Shown here in pieces: positions 41,777 to 50,596 of a stretch of DNA of 64,000 nucleotides (its first letter is position 1; the number at the start of each line of letters is the position of its first letter). The notes under the pieces are model-generated. The model did no database searches. It was not told the origin of the DNA and saw only the letters and a list, made by a program, of their open reading frames with translations. A program made the position numbers and the translations under genes. Origin of the DNA: Ferrovibrio sp041906005 (GTDB lineage: Bacteria > Pseudomonadota > Alphaproteobacteria > Ferrovibrionales > Ferrovibrionaceae); NCBI RefSeq assembly GCF_041906005.1, contig NZ_JAYRJY010000003.1, positions 1 to 64,000 of the forward strand, in the 5' to 3' direction.

Positions 41777-42676
41777 TTAATTCAGCGAACGCATGTAGCG
41801 ATAGAGGTAGGCCGTGAGGCCGAGAATGGCCGTCAGCAGGATGATCGACATGGCGGATGCTTCGCCGATGTTGAGGCTGACGAAGGCCGTCCGATAGATG
41901 AAATAGCTGACGAAATCAGTCGCCGTGCCCGGGCCGCCGCGCGTCATGATGTAGATGAGATCGTAGGTCTTCACTGCGAAGATGAGGCGGATGAGCAGCG
42001 TCACCACGATCACCGTCCGCATCATCGGCAGGGTGATATGGATGAAGCACTGGAAGGCATTGGCGCCGTCGATTCGTGCCGCCTCGTAGGGCTCTTTCGG
42101 GAGCGAGGAGAGGCCCGCCAACAGCAGCACGATCATGAACGAGACCTGGTGCCAGATATCGACCAGAATCACCGTCCAGATCGCGACCTTGGTGTCGCCC
42201 AGCCAATTGACCGGGCTGATGCCGATCGTACCCAGCAGATAGTTCACGATACCGAGATTCGGATGCAGGAACATGCGCCAGATGAGGCCGACGATCACTG
42301 GGTTCATCAACAACGGACAGAGCAGGATGGCGTAATAGACCGGCTTGAAGCGCTCGACCTTGTTGAGCATCAGAGCGACGGCGAAGCCGATGATGAATTC
42401 CAGCACCACCACGCCAATGACGAAACGCATGGTCAGCCAGGCGGAGTGACGGAATTCGGCATCGGCCAAGGCCAGCTTGAAATTCGTCAGTCCGGTGAAG
42501 GTATCGAAGTTCGGCGCAATCAGCGTGTATTCGTGGAGAGACGTGAACAGAGCCGAAAGAACGGGAAAGAGGATGATGAGAAACAGCACGATCAGACTGG
42601 GGCTCGCCATGGCGTAGCCGAACCGGCGGTCACGCCGGTCGGCTGCGGTGGCTGCTTGTCCCATCCTGCCCATCAT
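41777..42676 (-). CDS. Sugar ABC importer permease (MalF/UgpA type)
   Basis: A 299-residue inner-membrane permease, six helices, coupling loop EPYEAARIDGANAFQCFIHI near residue 195 and YIMTRGGPGTATDFVSYFIY near residue 250. I start at 42676 (GGGGAAG 5 bases upstream); the open frame to 42997 is a shadow. Follows the binding-protein gene by 23 bases. Confidence 0.85.
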   Translation of the reverse strand: MMGRMGQAATAADRRDRRFGYAMASPSLIVLFLIILFPVLSALFTSLHEYTLIAPNFDTFTGLTNFKLALADAEFRHSAWLTMRFVIGVVVLEFIIGFAVALMLNKVERFKPVYYAILLCPLLMNPVIVGLIWRMFLHPNLGIVNYLLGTIGISPVNWLGDTKVAIWTVILVDIWHQVSFMIVLLLAGLSSLPKEPYEAARIDGANAFQCFIHITLPMMRTVIVVTLLIRLIFAVKTYDLIYIMTRGGPGTATDFVSYFIYRTAFVSLNIGEASAMSIILLTAILGLTAYLYRYMRSLN

Positions 42677-42699
42677 GCCTGCTTCCCCGTTTCGTCTCG

Positions 42700-43977
42700 T
42701 TACTGCAACTTGCCGTCTTTCTTGGCGAGTTCGGTGAACTCGACCTCGATCGCGGCCAAGGCGTCTTGCGGGCTCTTCTCGCCGGCCACGGCAAGGCTCA
42801 GTTCGCGGCCAAGCACTTCCACCAGTTGCGGGGTGTAGGTGAAGACCGCGAAATTGTGGCTGGTGAGCAGGAGTTTCTTCAGCGCCGGATAATAGGGGTA
42901 CTTGGCCAACACGTCCGGATCGTCGAACACGTCCGTGCGGGTCGGCGAACCGCCGGCAAGCGCGCGCTTCTTGGCGGTCTCCTTCGACTCGACCCATTTC
43001 AGGAAGGTCCAGGCCGCATCCGGATTCGGGCTCGATTTCGGAATGGCCCAGCCCCAGGCACCGTTCAAGCTGCCGCCTTTGTCAGGCGAGACGCCCGGCA
43101 CCGGCATGATTTCGACCTTGCCGACAACGGCCGATTTCTTGGGGTCGTCATAGGATGTGCGGAAGAAGTTGTAGGTGATGTAGCTATAGGCCTTGCCCTG
43201 GGCCATCACGTTGAAAGCCTCGTCGAAGCCGAAGCTTGCCGAGCCGACGGGACCGTATTTGTTGATGGCGGTGGTGTATTGTTCCAGCGCCTTAACACCG
43301 GCCTCGGTGTTGAGCGTAGGCTTCCAATTGGCGTCGTGATACTCGCCGCCATTGGCAAAGAGATAGTTCGACCATTCCATGGCGATCGGATCAGGGCGCA
43401 GGCCCTGGTTGACCACGCCGTAAAAGCCATCCTTGGTGAAGAACTCGACCTGTTTGAGATACTCGTCCCAGGTCTGGGGGACGCGCAGGTCCATATTGTA
43501 TTTGGCCTTGAAGCCGGCCTGGTTCTTCGCATCGGCCAGAAGATCGGTGCGATAGGTGAGACCCATCGCGTAATTGTAGAAAGGCAGCATATAGGTGGTG
43601 CCGTCGACCTTGCCGACCAGGTCCATCAACGCCGGCACATAGACGGACGTGTCGAAGTTGTCGGCCTTGATGCGCTCGTCGAGCGGCTGCATCCAGCCCG
43701 CCTTGGCAAACTCGCCGACCCAATAGAAATCGACCACGATGGCTGAATAGCTGCCCTTGGGCGCCACCAACTGCGGCACCAGTTTGGTGTGCATTTCGGC
43801 ATAGTTGACCACTTCAAGATTGACGTCGATGCCGGTCTCCTTGGTGAATTCGGGCACCAGCGCCTTGACGTATTCAGTGTCCGGGACACCTTCCATCAGG
43901 ATGTTCACTGTCTCGGCCGCGGCCGATCCGACAAAGCTCAGGGCCATTACCGAGCCCAGAAGCAGTTTCTTGAGCAT
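42700..43977 (-). CDS. Sugar/polyol ABC importer substrate-binding protein
   Basis: A 425-residue extracellular solute-binding protein family 1 member with signal peptide (KKLLLGSVMALSFVGSAAA). Mature start VNILMEGVPDTEYVKALV; the segment KDGFYGVVNQGLRPDPIAMEW and the late WGWAIPKSSPNPDAAW are typical of sugar-binding lobes. GGGAGG precedes the ATG. Placed between the two permease genes in the DeoR-controlled operon. Confidence 0.86.
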   Translation of the reverse strand: MLKKLLLGSVMALSFVGSAAAETVNILMEGVPDTEYVKALVPEFTKETGIDVNLEVVNYAEMHTKLVPQLVAPKGSYSAIVVDFYWVGEFAKAGWMQPLDERIKADNFDTSVYVPALMDLVGKVDGTTYMLPFYNYAMGLTYRTDLLADAKNQAGFKAKYNMDLRVPQTWDEYLKQVEFFTKDGFYGVVNQGLRPDPIAMEWSNYLFANGGEYHDANWKPTLNTEAGVKALEQYTTAINKYGPVGSASFGFDEAFNVMAQGKAYSYITYNFFRTSYDDPKKSAVVGKVEIMPVPGVSPDKGGSLNGAWGWAIPKSSPNPDAAWTFLKWVESKETAKKRALAGGSPTRTDVFDDPDVLAKYPYYPALKKLLLTSHNFAVFTYTPQLVEVLGRELSLAVAGEKSPQDALAAIEVEFTELAKKDGKLQ

Positions 43978-44024
43978 GATCCAACCTCCCTTTTATAGGC
44001 CCCACGACAAGGCGCGCAGGCTCG

Positions 44025-44837
44025 TCATTTCAGGGCACCCAATGACAAGCCTTTGATCAGATATTTGCGCAGGAACGGCAGCAGCGCGAAGATCGGCAGC
44101 AACGAGACTACGGTCGCCGCGGCGAGCGGCGCGATCTCGACGCCGGCATGGGTTTCCATGCTGGCAAGACCGATCGGCAGGGTCTGGCTGTCGGCACCGC
44201 TCAAGACAAGCGCGAAGAGGAACTCATTCCAGCTGAGGATGAAACCGAGGAGACCGGCAGCGAGGATGCCGGGTGCCGCCACCGGCACAGCAATCTTGAT
44301 GAAGGCCTGCCAGCGCGTGGCGCCGTCGATGCGCGCCGCTTCTTCAAGACTCGCCGAATCCCCTTCAAAGAACGAGACCAGCATCCAGGCAAGGAACGGC
44401 AAGCTGATGGTGAGATGCGACAAGATGAGACCCAAATGGGTCTGCATCAGGCCGGTACTGAAAAACAGGGTGAAGAGCGGCAGGACCAGGATGATCGGCG
44501 GCAGCATCTGGCTGGCCAACACACCGAGACGCAGGAAAGCGCCGCCCGTATTGAAGCGCGCGAAGGCATAGGCCATGGCCGTGGCCAGCGGCAAAGCAAT
44601 GGCCGTCGAAGCCAGTGCCACGATCAGACTGTTCAGAAACCAGCGCTCAAACGGATATTTCGAGAAGATTTCGACATAGTTTTCGAGCCCCAGATGACCG
44701 ATTTCGGGCGGAATCTTATAGGCGGTGAGCTTGTCGGTGAGGCTGACGCGCAAAATCCAGATCAGCGGCAGCAGAATGCACAGCGAGAAGATCGAAAGCA
44801 CGATATGCGGAACGATATGGCGCCAGCCCCGTCGCAT
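44025..44837 (-). CDS. Sugar ABC importer permease (MalG type)
   Basis: A 270-residue inner-membrane permease, six helices, coupling loop LEEAARIDGATRWQAFIKIA near residue 180 followed by FILSWNEFLFALVLSG, typical of MalG. GAGG is upstream of the ATG at 44837, 8 bases after the SDR stop; the longer frame to 45311 is a shadow of the SDR. Partner of the MalF-type permease. Confidence 0.85.
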   Translation of the reverse strand: MRRGWRHIVPHIVLSIFSLCILLPLIWILRVSLTDKLTAYKIPPEIGHLGLENYVEIFSKYPFERWFLNSLIVALASTAIALPLATAMAYAFARFNTGGAFLRLGVLASQMLPPIILVLPLFTLFFSTGLMQTHLGLILSHLTISLPFLAWMLVSFFEGDSASLEEAARIDGATRWQAFIKIAVPVAAPGILAAGLLGFILSWNEFLFALVLSGADSQTLPIGLASMETHAGVEIAPLAAATVVSLLPIFALLPFLRKYLIKGLSLGALK

Positions 44838-44845
44838 GATGTGCC

Positions 44846-45622
44846 TCAATCCATCCTGACGCCGCCGGTGACATTGAGCGCCTCGCCCGTGACGAAGCCG
44901 GCGAGATCGCTGGCCAGGAAAAGCACGGTCTTGGCGACGTCTTCCGGCTGCTCCAGGCGGCCCATCGGTGTCTGGTTGATATAGTCGTCGATCACCGCCT
45001 GGGGCGACATCTGCCGCAGCTTGGCCTCCCACTCGACTTCGCGGGATTGCATGCCGGTCTTGACGAAACCGGGGCACACGCAATTGACGCGGATGCCATG
45101 CGGCGCCATCTCGCGCGCCAGGGCCTGGGTGAAGCCGACCACCGCGAACTTGCTGGCCGAATAGTGCGCCAGCCATGGCGCACCCCATTTGCCGGCAAGG
45201 GACGCGGTATTGACGATGACGCCCTGGCGCTTCTCGGCCAGGAAATGCCGCACCGCTGCCTGGTTCGTGAGGAAGATGCCCTTGGCGTTGACGTCGAAAT
45301 TGAAGTCCCAATCCTCGTCCGTGAGGTCGGTGACGAGTTTCATCGACGAGACGCCGGCATTCGCCGCAAGGACATCGTAACCACCAAAACGCTCAATGAC
45401 GGTTACGAAGGCGGCGGTCACACTGGCGCGGTCGCGGACGTCGATCTTGAGACCGATATGCTGGTCACCCAGCCCCCTTGCGGCGGCAACGGCACCGGTT
45501 TCATCAAGATCGGCGATCGCCACACGCATGCCGGCAGCATGAAACTGGCGCGCGATCGCCAGCCCGATACCCGTAGCACCGCCGGTGACGATGGCACGCT
45601 TGCCCGCCAACTCCTTCAGCAT
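44846..45622 (-). CDS. SDR dehydrogenase, probable polyol/sugar dehydrogenase
   Basis: A 258-residue short-chain dehydrogenase: TGGATGIGLAIARQF near the N-terminus, ANAGVSS, catalytic Ser (NTASLAGKW), Tyr and Lys (HYSASKFAV), and the C-terminal TGEALNVTGGVRMD. First gene of the sugar/polyol operon, directly downstream of the DeoR operators. I use the ATG at 45622; a GTG at 45631 is also possible. Oxidation of the imported polyol to a ketose for the FGGY kinase is the likely role. Confidence 0.83.
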   Translation of the reverse strand: MLKELAGKRAIVTGGATGIGLAIARQFHAAGMRVAIADLDETGAVAAARGLGDQHIGLKIDVRDRASVTAAFVTVIERFGGYDVLAANAGVSSMKLVTDLTDEDWDFNFDVNAKGIFLTNQAAVRHFLAEKRQGVIVNTASLAGKWGAPWLAHYSASKFAVVGFTQALAREMAPHGIRVNCVCPGFVKTGMQSREVEWEAKLRQMSPQAVIDDYINQTPMGRLEQPEDVAKTVLFLASDLAGFVTGEALNVTGGVRMD

Positions 45623-45640
45623 CCCTATCACGCCTTTCGT

Positions 45641-45744
45641 TTTCGATCATTATAGATCGATTTCGATCATTAATACTGAAGCGAGTCCGCCTTGGCAAGT
45701 CCCGAGACTGGATTTTTCAACAATCGCCGCTACTATGATCGAAA
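45641..45744. promoter_or_regulatory. DeoR operators TTTCGATCAT (three copies)
   Basis: TTTCGATCAT occurs at 45641-45650 and 45661-45670 (20-bp period) and inverted as ATGATCGAAA at 45735-45744, in the 147-base gap between the operon and its divergent DeoR gene. Repeated half sites of this kind are what DeoR/GlpR-type repressors bind. The first pair would cover the operon promoter and the inverted copy the regulator promoter. Confidence 0.7.
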
Positions 45745-45769
45745 ATGATCATGTTGGTGCCCGATTCGA

Positions 45770-46591
45770 ATGACCGCTAAAACTGCTGCCCCAGCGCGCG
45801 CGCAGATAACAATCCGCGATGGATTGCTGCGCGACTTTGTCGAACGCCGGGGATTTGCGACCGTCAGTGAGATTGCGGCTGAACTGGGCGTGTCGGAGAT
45901 CACCGTGCGGCGCGACCTGACCCGGCTGGAAAGCCAGGGCCTGCTGGTGCGGACCCATGGCGGAGCGCTGGCCGGCAAGCTCAGTTCCGCCGAGAGCTTC
46001 GACAGCGACGAACCGACCTTCGAGGCAAGACGCCGGCGCAATGCCGACGCCAAGACCCGGATCGGCGTCGCCGCCGCCGCGCTGGTACGCCCGGGCGCCA
46101 CGATCGGCATCGATGTCGGCACAACGACCTTGGAACTGGCGCGCCAGTTGGCGACGCGTGCCGATATCAAGATCTTCACCAACAATGTCCGCGCTGCGAC
46201 TTTGCTGGCCGAGGGACCGGCCGCAGTCTACCTGCCAGGCGGCCAGTTGCGTGCCAAAGAACTGTCGGTCCACGGCTCAATCGCCATCGCTCAGTTGCGG
46301 CATTACTGGTTTGATCAGGCATTCATCGGCTTTTCAGGCCTGACCGACCAGGGCCTGTTCGACTATTCGCTGGAAGATACCGAGATCAAGCGCGTCTATA
46401 TCGAGCGCGCCGCCCAGATCGTGGCGCTGTGCGATTCCTCGAAGTTCGGCCGCCTTTCCATGGCGCGTGTCGGCACGCTGGAGGAAATCGATACCCTCAT
46501 CACCGACGCGCAGCCGCCTGCTGCCCTGCGCGATGCGCTGGAACAGGCCAATGTCTCGATCATCGTGGCAGAGGCGGCCGGCTCTGAGTGA
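45770..46591 (+). CDS. DeoR/GlpR-family transcriptional repressor
   Basis: A 273-residue DeoR-family regulator: winged helix near residues 12-68 (VSEIAAELGVSEITVRRDLT, then RTHGGAL) and a C-terminal sugar-phosphate-sensing domain (DVGTTTLELARQL, FTNNVRAA, DQAFIGFSGL, LCDSSKFGR). Diverges from the SDR/ABC/kinase operon with TTTCGATCAT operators in between. Family members are released by a phosphorylated sugar, here perhaps the kinase product. Confidence 0.87.
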   Translation: MTAKTAAPARAQITIRDGLLRDFVERRGFATVSEIAAELGVSEITVRRDLTRLESQGLLVRTHGGALAGKLSSAESFDSDEPTFEARRRRNADAKTRIGVAAAALVRPGATIGIDVGTTTLELARQLATRADIKIFTNNVRAATLLAEGPAAVYLPGGQLRAKELSVHGSIAIAQLRHYWFDQAFIGFSGLTDQGLFDYSLEDTEIKRVYIERAAQIVALCDSSKFGRLSMARVGTLEEIDTLITDAQPPAALRDALEQANVSIIVAEAAGSE

Positions 46592-46597
46592 AAGGAC

Positions 46598-47824
46598 CTA
46601 TCGCCGCGTGCGAACGAATAGAGCGCCCGCCAGCAGGACATTGAAGAGCGCCAAGCCGACGACGATCCCGAGTGCCGTATGGGCGCCCCAATATTCGATC
46701 ATCAGGGCACCGACCGAAGGCGCCGCGGCCTGGGCCATCAGGCTGGGGCGGGCCAATTTGCCCATGATCGGCGCATAGTCGTCAGGGCCGAATAGGACCA
46801 GCGGCAAGGTTGCGCGCGCAATGGATTCCAGGCCGATGCCGGCACCGTAGAAGATCAGGGTCAGGAAGATAAAGGGCAGCCCGCCCCATAGCAGTCCAAG
46901 ACCGATCGCCACCGCCGAGACCGAGGCCAGCTTGGTCCAGATCGGGTGATGGTATTTCCCGATCAGCATCTCGACGAAGCGAGCCCCGACCTGCGACGGA
47001 CCGACCAAGGTGCCCAAGGCAACCGCGGCAGCGAGCGTGATATCCCGCGCCTGCAGGATAGTGAGCAGATGCACTGAAATCACGGTCGATACCGTCGAGC
47101 CGATCATGATGGTCGCCGCCAGCAGAAGGAAAGTCGAGCGGGTCGGCCGATATGCGGGAACATCTACGACCGTTGCATCGGCAGCATGCATTGAGAGGTT
47201 GCGCCTGGCCGATCCATGCGGCAGGGCGAAAAGATAGAGCGGCAGGCAGAGGCCGAGGTGAATGAGCGCATAGGTCGCGCAAGCTCCTCGCCAACCGAGT
47301 TCCGAGACCAGAAAGGCCGAAAAGGGCCAGCAGGCGGTGCTGGCAAAGCCGCCGAAGAGAGTGAGGCTCGCGATCATCGGTCGCGCACCCTGGCCGTAAA
47401 TATGACCCAAGGTAGAAAAGGCCGGATCATAGAGCCCGGCACCCATGCCAAGGCCGATGATCAGCCAGGCTATGAGGAACACCGGCAAGCTTGGGGCAAC
47501 AGACAGGCCGAACAGGCCAACAGCCAGCAGGGTTGCGCTGACGGCAAGGATCGGACGCCCGCCATATTGCCTGATCTTCCGGCCGATGAAAGGCGACGCC
47601 AGACCAGCCGTCAGCAGGCCCAGCGAAAGCCCGCCGACAACCCAGGACAGGGACCACCCCGTATCGTTGGCGATGGGCTCTGCGAGAACCGCGGGAAGAT
47701 AATAGGAGGAACCCCAAGCGATGATCTGGGTCACGCCGAGAACCGGTACGACCAGACGTGGTGAGGTCTTTATGCGCGCCGCGTCTGTGATGTCCCTATT
47801 CAAGCAACCGCACCGCAACCGCAT
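46598..47824 (-). CDS. MFS transporter linked to the arsenic operon
   Basis: A 408-residue major-facilitator permease with about twelve helices and the GRKIRQYGGR loop between helices 2 and 3 (a variant of the MFS motif). Third gene after arsR and arsO, and the annotated start lies 25 bases inside arsO, so they are coupled; a TTG seven codons later is an alternative. MFS pumps of arsenic loci can export organic arsenicals or other arsenic species. Substrate unknown. Convergent with the DeoR gene. Confidence 0.72.
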   Translation of the reverse strand: MRLRCGCLNRDITDAARIKTSPRLVVPVLGVTQIIAWGSSYYLPAVLAEPIANDTGWSLSWVVGGLSLGLLTAGLASPFIGRKIRQYGGRPILAVSATLLAVGLFGLSVAPSLPVFLIAWLIIGLGMGAGLYDPAFSTLGHIYGQGARPMIASLTLFGGFASTACWPFSAFLVSELGWRGACATYALIHLGLCLPLYLFALPHGSARRNLSMHAADATVVDVPAYRPTRSTFLLLAATIMIGSTVSTVISVHLLTILQARDITLAAAVALGTLVGPSQVGARFVEMLIGKYHHPIWTKLASVSAVAIGLGLLWGGLPFIFLTLIFYGAGIGLESIARATLPLVLFGPDDYAPIMGKLARPSLMAQAAAPSVGALMIEYWGAHTALGIVVGLALFNVLLAGALFVRTRR

Positions 47825-49182
47825 CCGGCCTTGCCGGCCGATTTGGCGACGACGTCGGCAACACAGCAGGCATTGCTTTCTAGCGGCGCCGGCCCGCCGC
47901 AGCAGCCGCTAGCGTCGGCGGCACTGTCGGTCGAACAGATCCCGGTCTCGGGCAGCACAAGATGGACGTCGTCCGCCGCTTTCATATCGCCGGCAAGAGC
48001 CGCCGCCACGGAGCGCGCCTGTTCATAGCCGGTCAGCAACAGGAAAGTTGGGGCCCGGCCATAGCTTTTGACACCGATCGTGTAGAAGCCGGGTTCGGGA
48101 TGCGATGTTTCCTTATGCCCATGTGGCGGCACTGATCCGCAGGAATGCAGATTGGGATCGATCAGCGGTCCCAAAGCCTTCACCCCTTCCAGCCATGGAT
48201 CAAGTTCCAGACGAAGTTCGCGCGTGATTTCCAGGTCTGGCCTCTGTCCTGTTGCGACAATGATCCTGTCCACTGGCGCCAATGCCCGTTCCCCGCTGCT
48301 TGTGGTTCCGACCAGCTGCAAGCCACCTGCTTGTTCGCGAAGCGCCGTCGCGGAAAAATCCGTTATGAGCTCGATTCGCCCCTGGTCAACCAATTGCTTC
48401 AGCCTGGTCCCAAGGGCGCCTCGTGCTTCAAGTTCATCGGCCGAGCCGCCGCCATAGATGCGGTCCATGTTCGTGCCGCGCACGACCCAGACCGCCTTCG
48501 TTGCCGATTCGGCCTCCGCCAGCCGGACGAGATCGAGCAACACATTGATCGCCGAATAGCCACCACCGACCACGGCCACGCGCCGGCCGGCATATTCTGC
48601 TCTGCCAGCGCCAAGCACGTCCGGCATGCCATAGGCGATGCGCTCCGCAAAGGCCGCCTCACCCTGGATCTTGAGGCCCGAGGCACCGAGCGGGTTCGGG
48701 TTCTGCCAAGTGCCGGATGCATCGATGACGGCTCTGGCGAGATCAACCCGCAGTTTGCCGGTCGTCGTCTCGACACGCAATTCGAACGGCTTGGTCTCGC
48801 GCCCTTTGCTCGTCACCTTATCGAGCCCGGCGCGCGAAATTGCGACGATTCTGGCGCCCGTTTCTATCTGGCCTTTGAGCTCGGGCAAATCAGCTAAGGG
48901 CTGCAGATAGTCGCGCACAATCTCTTCTCCCGTGGGGAGCGCGTCAGGTCGCTTCACGTTCCAGCCATGGCGCTCCAGCAGCCGGCGAGATGCCGTATCG
49001 ACATTCTGCTCCCAAGTCGTGAAGACGCGGACATGGCCCCAATTGCGGATGTTGGCGCCGACGCTCGCGCCGGCCTCGTAGACCTTGAAGGGAAGGCCAC
49101 GTTCCGCAAGATGCGCCGCGGCGGCCAAGCCAATCGGGCCCGCACCAATGATCGCGACCGGAAGTTTCTCGAGAGTGGTCAT
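47800..49182 (-). CDS. arsO: ArsO-like flavin-dependent monooxygenase with Cys-rich tail
   Basis: A 460-residue FAD/NAD(P)-binding protein: FAD motif IIGAGPIGLAAAAHL near residue 10, a second dinucleotide motif VVGGGYSAINVLLDL near residue 205, and IIVATGQRPDLE. The last 35 residues hold nine cysteines in CC, CGG and CGCG clusters (GCCGGP, ACCVAD, GCGCGA), a likely soft-metal or arsenite site. This fits ArsO, a flavoprotein of unknown exact role in ars operons. Preceded by its own ArsR-like operator. Confidence 0.78.
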   Translation of the reverse strand: MTTLEKLPVAIIGAGPIGLAAAAHLAERGLPFKVYEAGASVGANIRNWGHVRVFTTWEQNVDTASRRLLERHGWNVKRPDALPTGEEIVRDYLQPLADLPELKGQIETGARIVAISRAGLDKVTSKGRETKPFELRVETTTGKLRVDLARAVIDASGTWQNPNPLGASGLKIQGEAAFAERIAYGMPDVLGAGRAEYAGRRVAVVGGGYSAINVLLDLVRLAEAESATKAVWVVRGTNMDRIYGGGSADELEARGALGTRLKQLVDQGRIELITDFSATALREQAGGLQLVGTTSSGERALAPVDRIIVATGQRPDLEITRELRLELDPWLEGVKALGPLIDPNLHSCGSVPPHGHKETSHPEPGFYTIGVKSYGRAPTFLLLTGYEQARSVAAALAGDMKAADDVHLVLPETGICSTDSAADASGCCGGPAPLESNACCVADVVAKSAGKAGCGCGAVA

Positions 49183-49205
49183 CTCGCATCTCCTCTATTT
49201 CCAAC

Positions 49206-49217
49206 TTATTCGAAATA
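49206..49217. promoter_or_regulatory. ArsR-type operator before arsO
   Basis: TTATTCGAAATA in the 55-base gap between arsR and arsO shares the TATTTCGAA core with the operator at 49592-49613, suggesting a second ArsR-controlled promoter inside the operon. Confidence 0.45.
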
Positions 49218-49237
49218 TCTGGGTAAAAAAAAGCCGA

Positions 49238-49552
49238 TCAGGCAGCCTTGCCTTTCGGCTTGCACTTAGCGTCCATGCAGCATTCGTCGACCAGGTAGCC
49301 GACTAGGTTTTGCATGGTCGGATAGTGCGCATGACATACCAAGGTCGTCCCTTGTCGCTCCTGATAGATGAGCCCGGCCGACATCAGATGGCGGATATGA
49401 TGCGACAGGGTCGATGCCGCAATCTCCAGTTTTTCCTGGAGATCGCCGCAGGAGAGACCATCAGCGCCGGCCCGAACCAAGGCGCGATAAAGTTCGAGCC
49501 GGATCGGGTTGCCGAGGGACGATAATTGCTGAGCTGCTATTTCGATTTTCAT
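49238..49552 (-). CDS. arsR: ArsR-family metalloregulator (first)
   Basis: A 104-residue ArsR/SmtB winged-helix repressor: LGNPIRLELYRALVRAG, recognition helix AASTLSHHIRHLMSAGLI and wing YQERQGTTLVC. Cysteines at LSCGDL, TLVCHA and the tail DECCMDAKC could bind arsenite. Leads the arsR-arsO-MFS operon and diverges from a second, different ArsR. Confidence 0.87.
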   Translation of the reverse strand: MKIEIAAQQLSSLGNPIRLELYRALVRAGADGLSCGDLQEKLEIAASTLSHHIRHLMSAGLIYQERQGTTLVCHAHYPTMQNLVGYLVDECCMDAKCKPKGKAA

Positions 49553-49591
49553 GGAAATAGAGTGGCCATCCGACGCGCGTCCGTCAAGACG

Positions 49592-49613
49592 TATTTCAAT
49601 AATTTTCGAAATA
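49592..49613. promoter_or_regulatory. ArsR-type operator in the divergent arsR/arsR region
   Basis: TATTTC (49592-49597) and GAAATA (49608-49613) form an inverted repeat with a 10-base AT-rich centre, the usual ArsR operator form, located 40 bases upstream of the minus-strand arsR start. Confidence 0.55.
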
Positions 49614-49659
49614 ACCGCCTGTCGTTTCCGGCAGTCACGGAATCTTCACATTGATCGCC

Positions 49660-49686
49660 TTGACAGAATATCAACATTTCTATGAT
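49660..49686 (+). promoter_or_regulatory. Promoter of the arsR-arsC-acr3 operon, near-leaderless
   Basis: TTGACA (49660-49665) and TATGAT (49681-49686) are separated by only 15 bases; GATTAT at 49684-49689 gives 18. Either -10 puts the transcription start within a few bases of the ATG at 49696, and no Shine-Dalgarno sequence is visible, so the mRNA is probably leaderless. Confidence 0.5.
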
Positions 49687-49695
49687 TATCGAATT

Positions 49696-50034
49696 ATGGA
49701 AACGAAAAATGCAATTTCCGCCCTGTCCGCCCTCGCCCAGGAAACGCGGCTAGACGTGTTTCGCCTGCTCATGCAGTGCCTGCCGGACGGCATGCCGGCC
49801 GGCGATTTGGCGGAGAAATTCGGCGTACCGGCCAGTACCATGTCCACGCATCTCGCCATTCTGACGCGAGCGGGTCTGACGCGGTCTGATCGTGACGGCC
49901 GCACCATCTATTACGCAGCCGAATTGGACGGCATCAAGAGCCTGCTCGAGTTCCTGGTCAAGGATTGCTGCAACGGCAAGTCCAGAGACTGCAACAAGCT
50001 TCTAGCGGCAGCCCTGTCGCCCTGCTGTTCCTGA
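49696..50034 (+). CDS. arsR: ArsR-family metalloregulator (second)
   Basis: A 112-residue ArsR/SmtB repressor: LAQETRLDVFRLLMQC, recognition helix PASTMSTHLAILTRAGL and wing RSDRDGRTIYYAA. The C-terminus is Cys-rich (KDCCNGKSRDCNKL and a final CC), the As(III)-binding arrangement of several proteobacterial ArsRs and different from the first ArsR. I use the ATG at 49696. Leads arsC and acr3. Confidence 0.86.
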   Translation: METKNAISALSALAQETRLDVFRLLMQCLPDGMPAGDLAEKFGVPASTMSTHLAILTRAGLTRSDRDGRTIYYAAELDGIKSLLEFLVKDCCNGKSRDCNKLLAAALSPCCS

Positions 50035-50058
50035 ACCATCCGATCTTTGAGGTGCCAT

Positions 50059-50568
50059 ATGGCCGAGCGCGTCTATAACGTACTCTTTCTTTGCACGGGC
50101 AATTCGGCCCGCAGCATTCTGGCTGAGAGCATTCTCAACCGCGATGGCCAGGGCCGTTTCAGGGCCTTCAGCGCCGGCAGCCAGCCGAAGGGTGAGGTGC
50201 ACCCATTCGCCATTAGCCTCCTCAGGAAGATGAACCATCCGATCGACGGATTGCGTTCCAAGAGCTGGGATGAATTTGCCGCCGACGGCGCGCCGATCAT
50301 GGACTTCGTCTTTACGGTTTGCGACAACGCGGCCAATGAGGTCTGCCCCGTTTGGCCTGGTCAGCCGATGAGTGCCCATTGGGGGTTGCCGGATCCGGCG
50401 GCAGTAGAAGGCAGCGAGGCCGAGCGGCATCTTGCTTTTGCCGACACCTATCGACTGCTGGCCAATCGGATCGGCATCTTTACCAGCCTGCCGATGAAAT
50501 CGCTGGACAGGCTCAGCCTGCAGAAGCGCCTCAGCGAAATCGGCCGGAATTTCACCCAAACAGCCTGA
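50059..50568 (+). CDS. arsC: Arsenate reductase, LMW-phosphatase type
   Basis: A 169-residue arsenate reductase with the phosphatase loop LCTGNSARS near residue 11 and a second redox pair in TVCDNAANEVCPVWPG (cysteines eight apart), as in thioredoxin-coupled ArsC. It reduces arsenate to arsenite for export by ACR3. GAGG precedes the ATG at 50059. Confidence 0.9.
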   Translation: MAERVYNVLFLCTGNSARSILAESILNRDGQGRFRAFSAGSQPKGEVHPFAISLLRKMNHPIDGLRSKSWDEFAADGAPIMDFVFTVCDNAANEVCPVWPGQPMSAHWGLPDPAAVEGSEAERHLAFADTYRLLANRIGIFTSLPMKSLDRLSLQKRLSEIGRNFTQTA

Positions 50569-50596
50569 CCCTTCGGGGCAATTGGAAGATCTGCCT

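Noticed and set aside
49584..49588. Single GTCAA near the arsR genes as a fourth AraC site
   Set aside because: No partner repeat at 21 bp and no matching -10; a chance occurrence.
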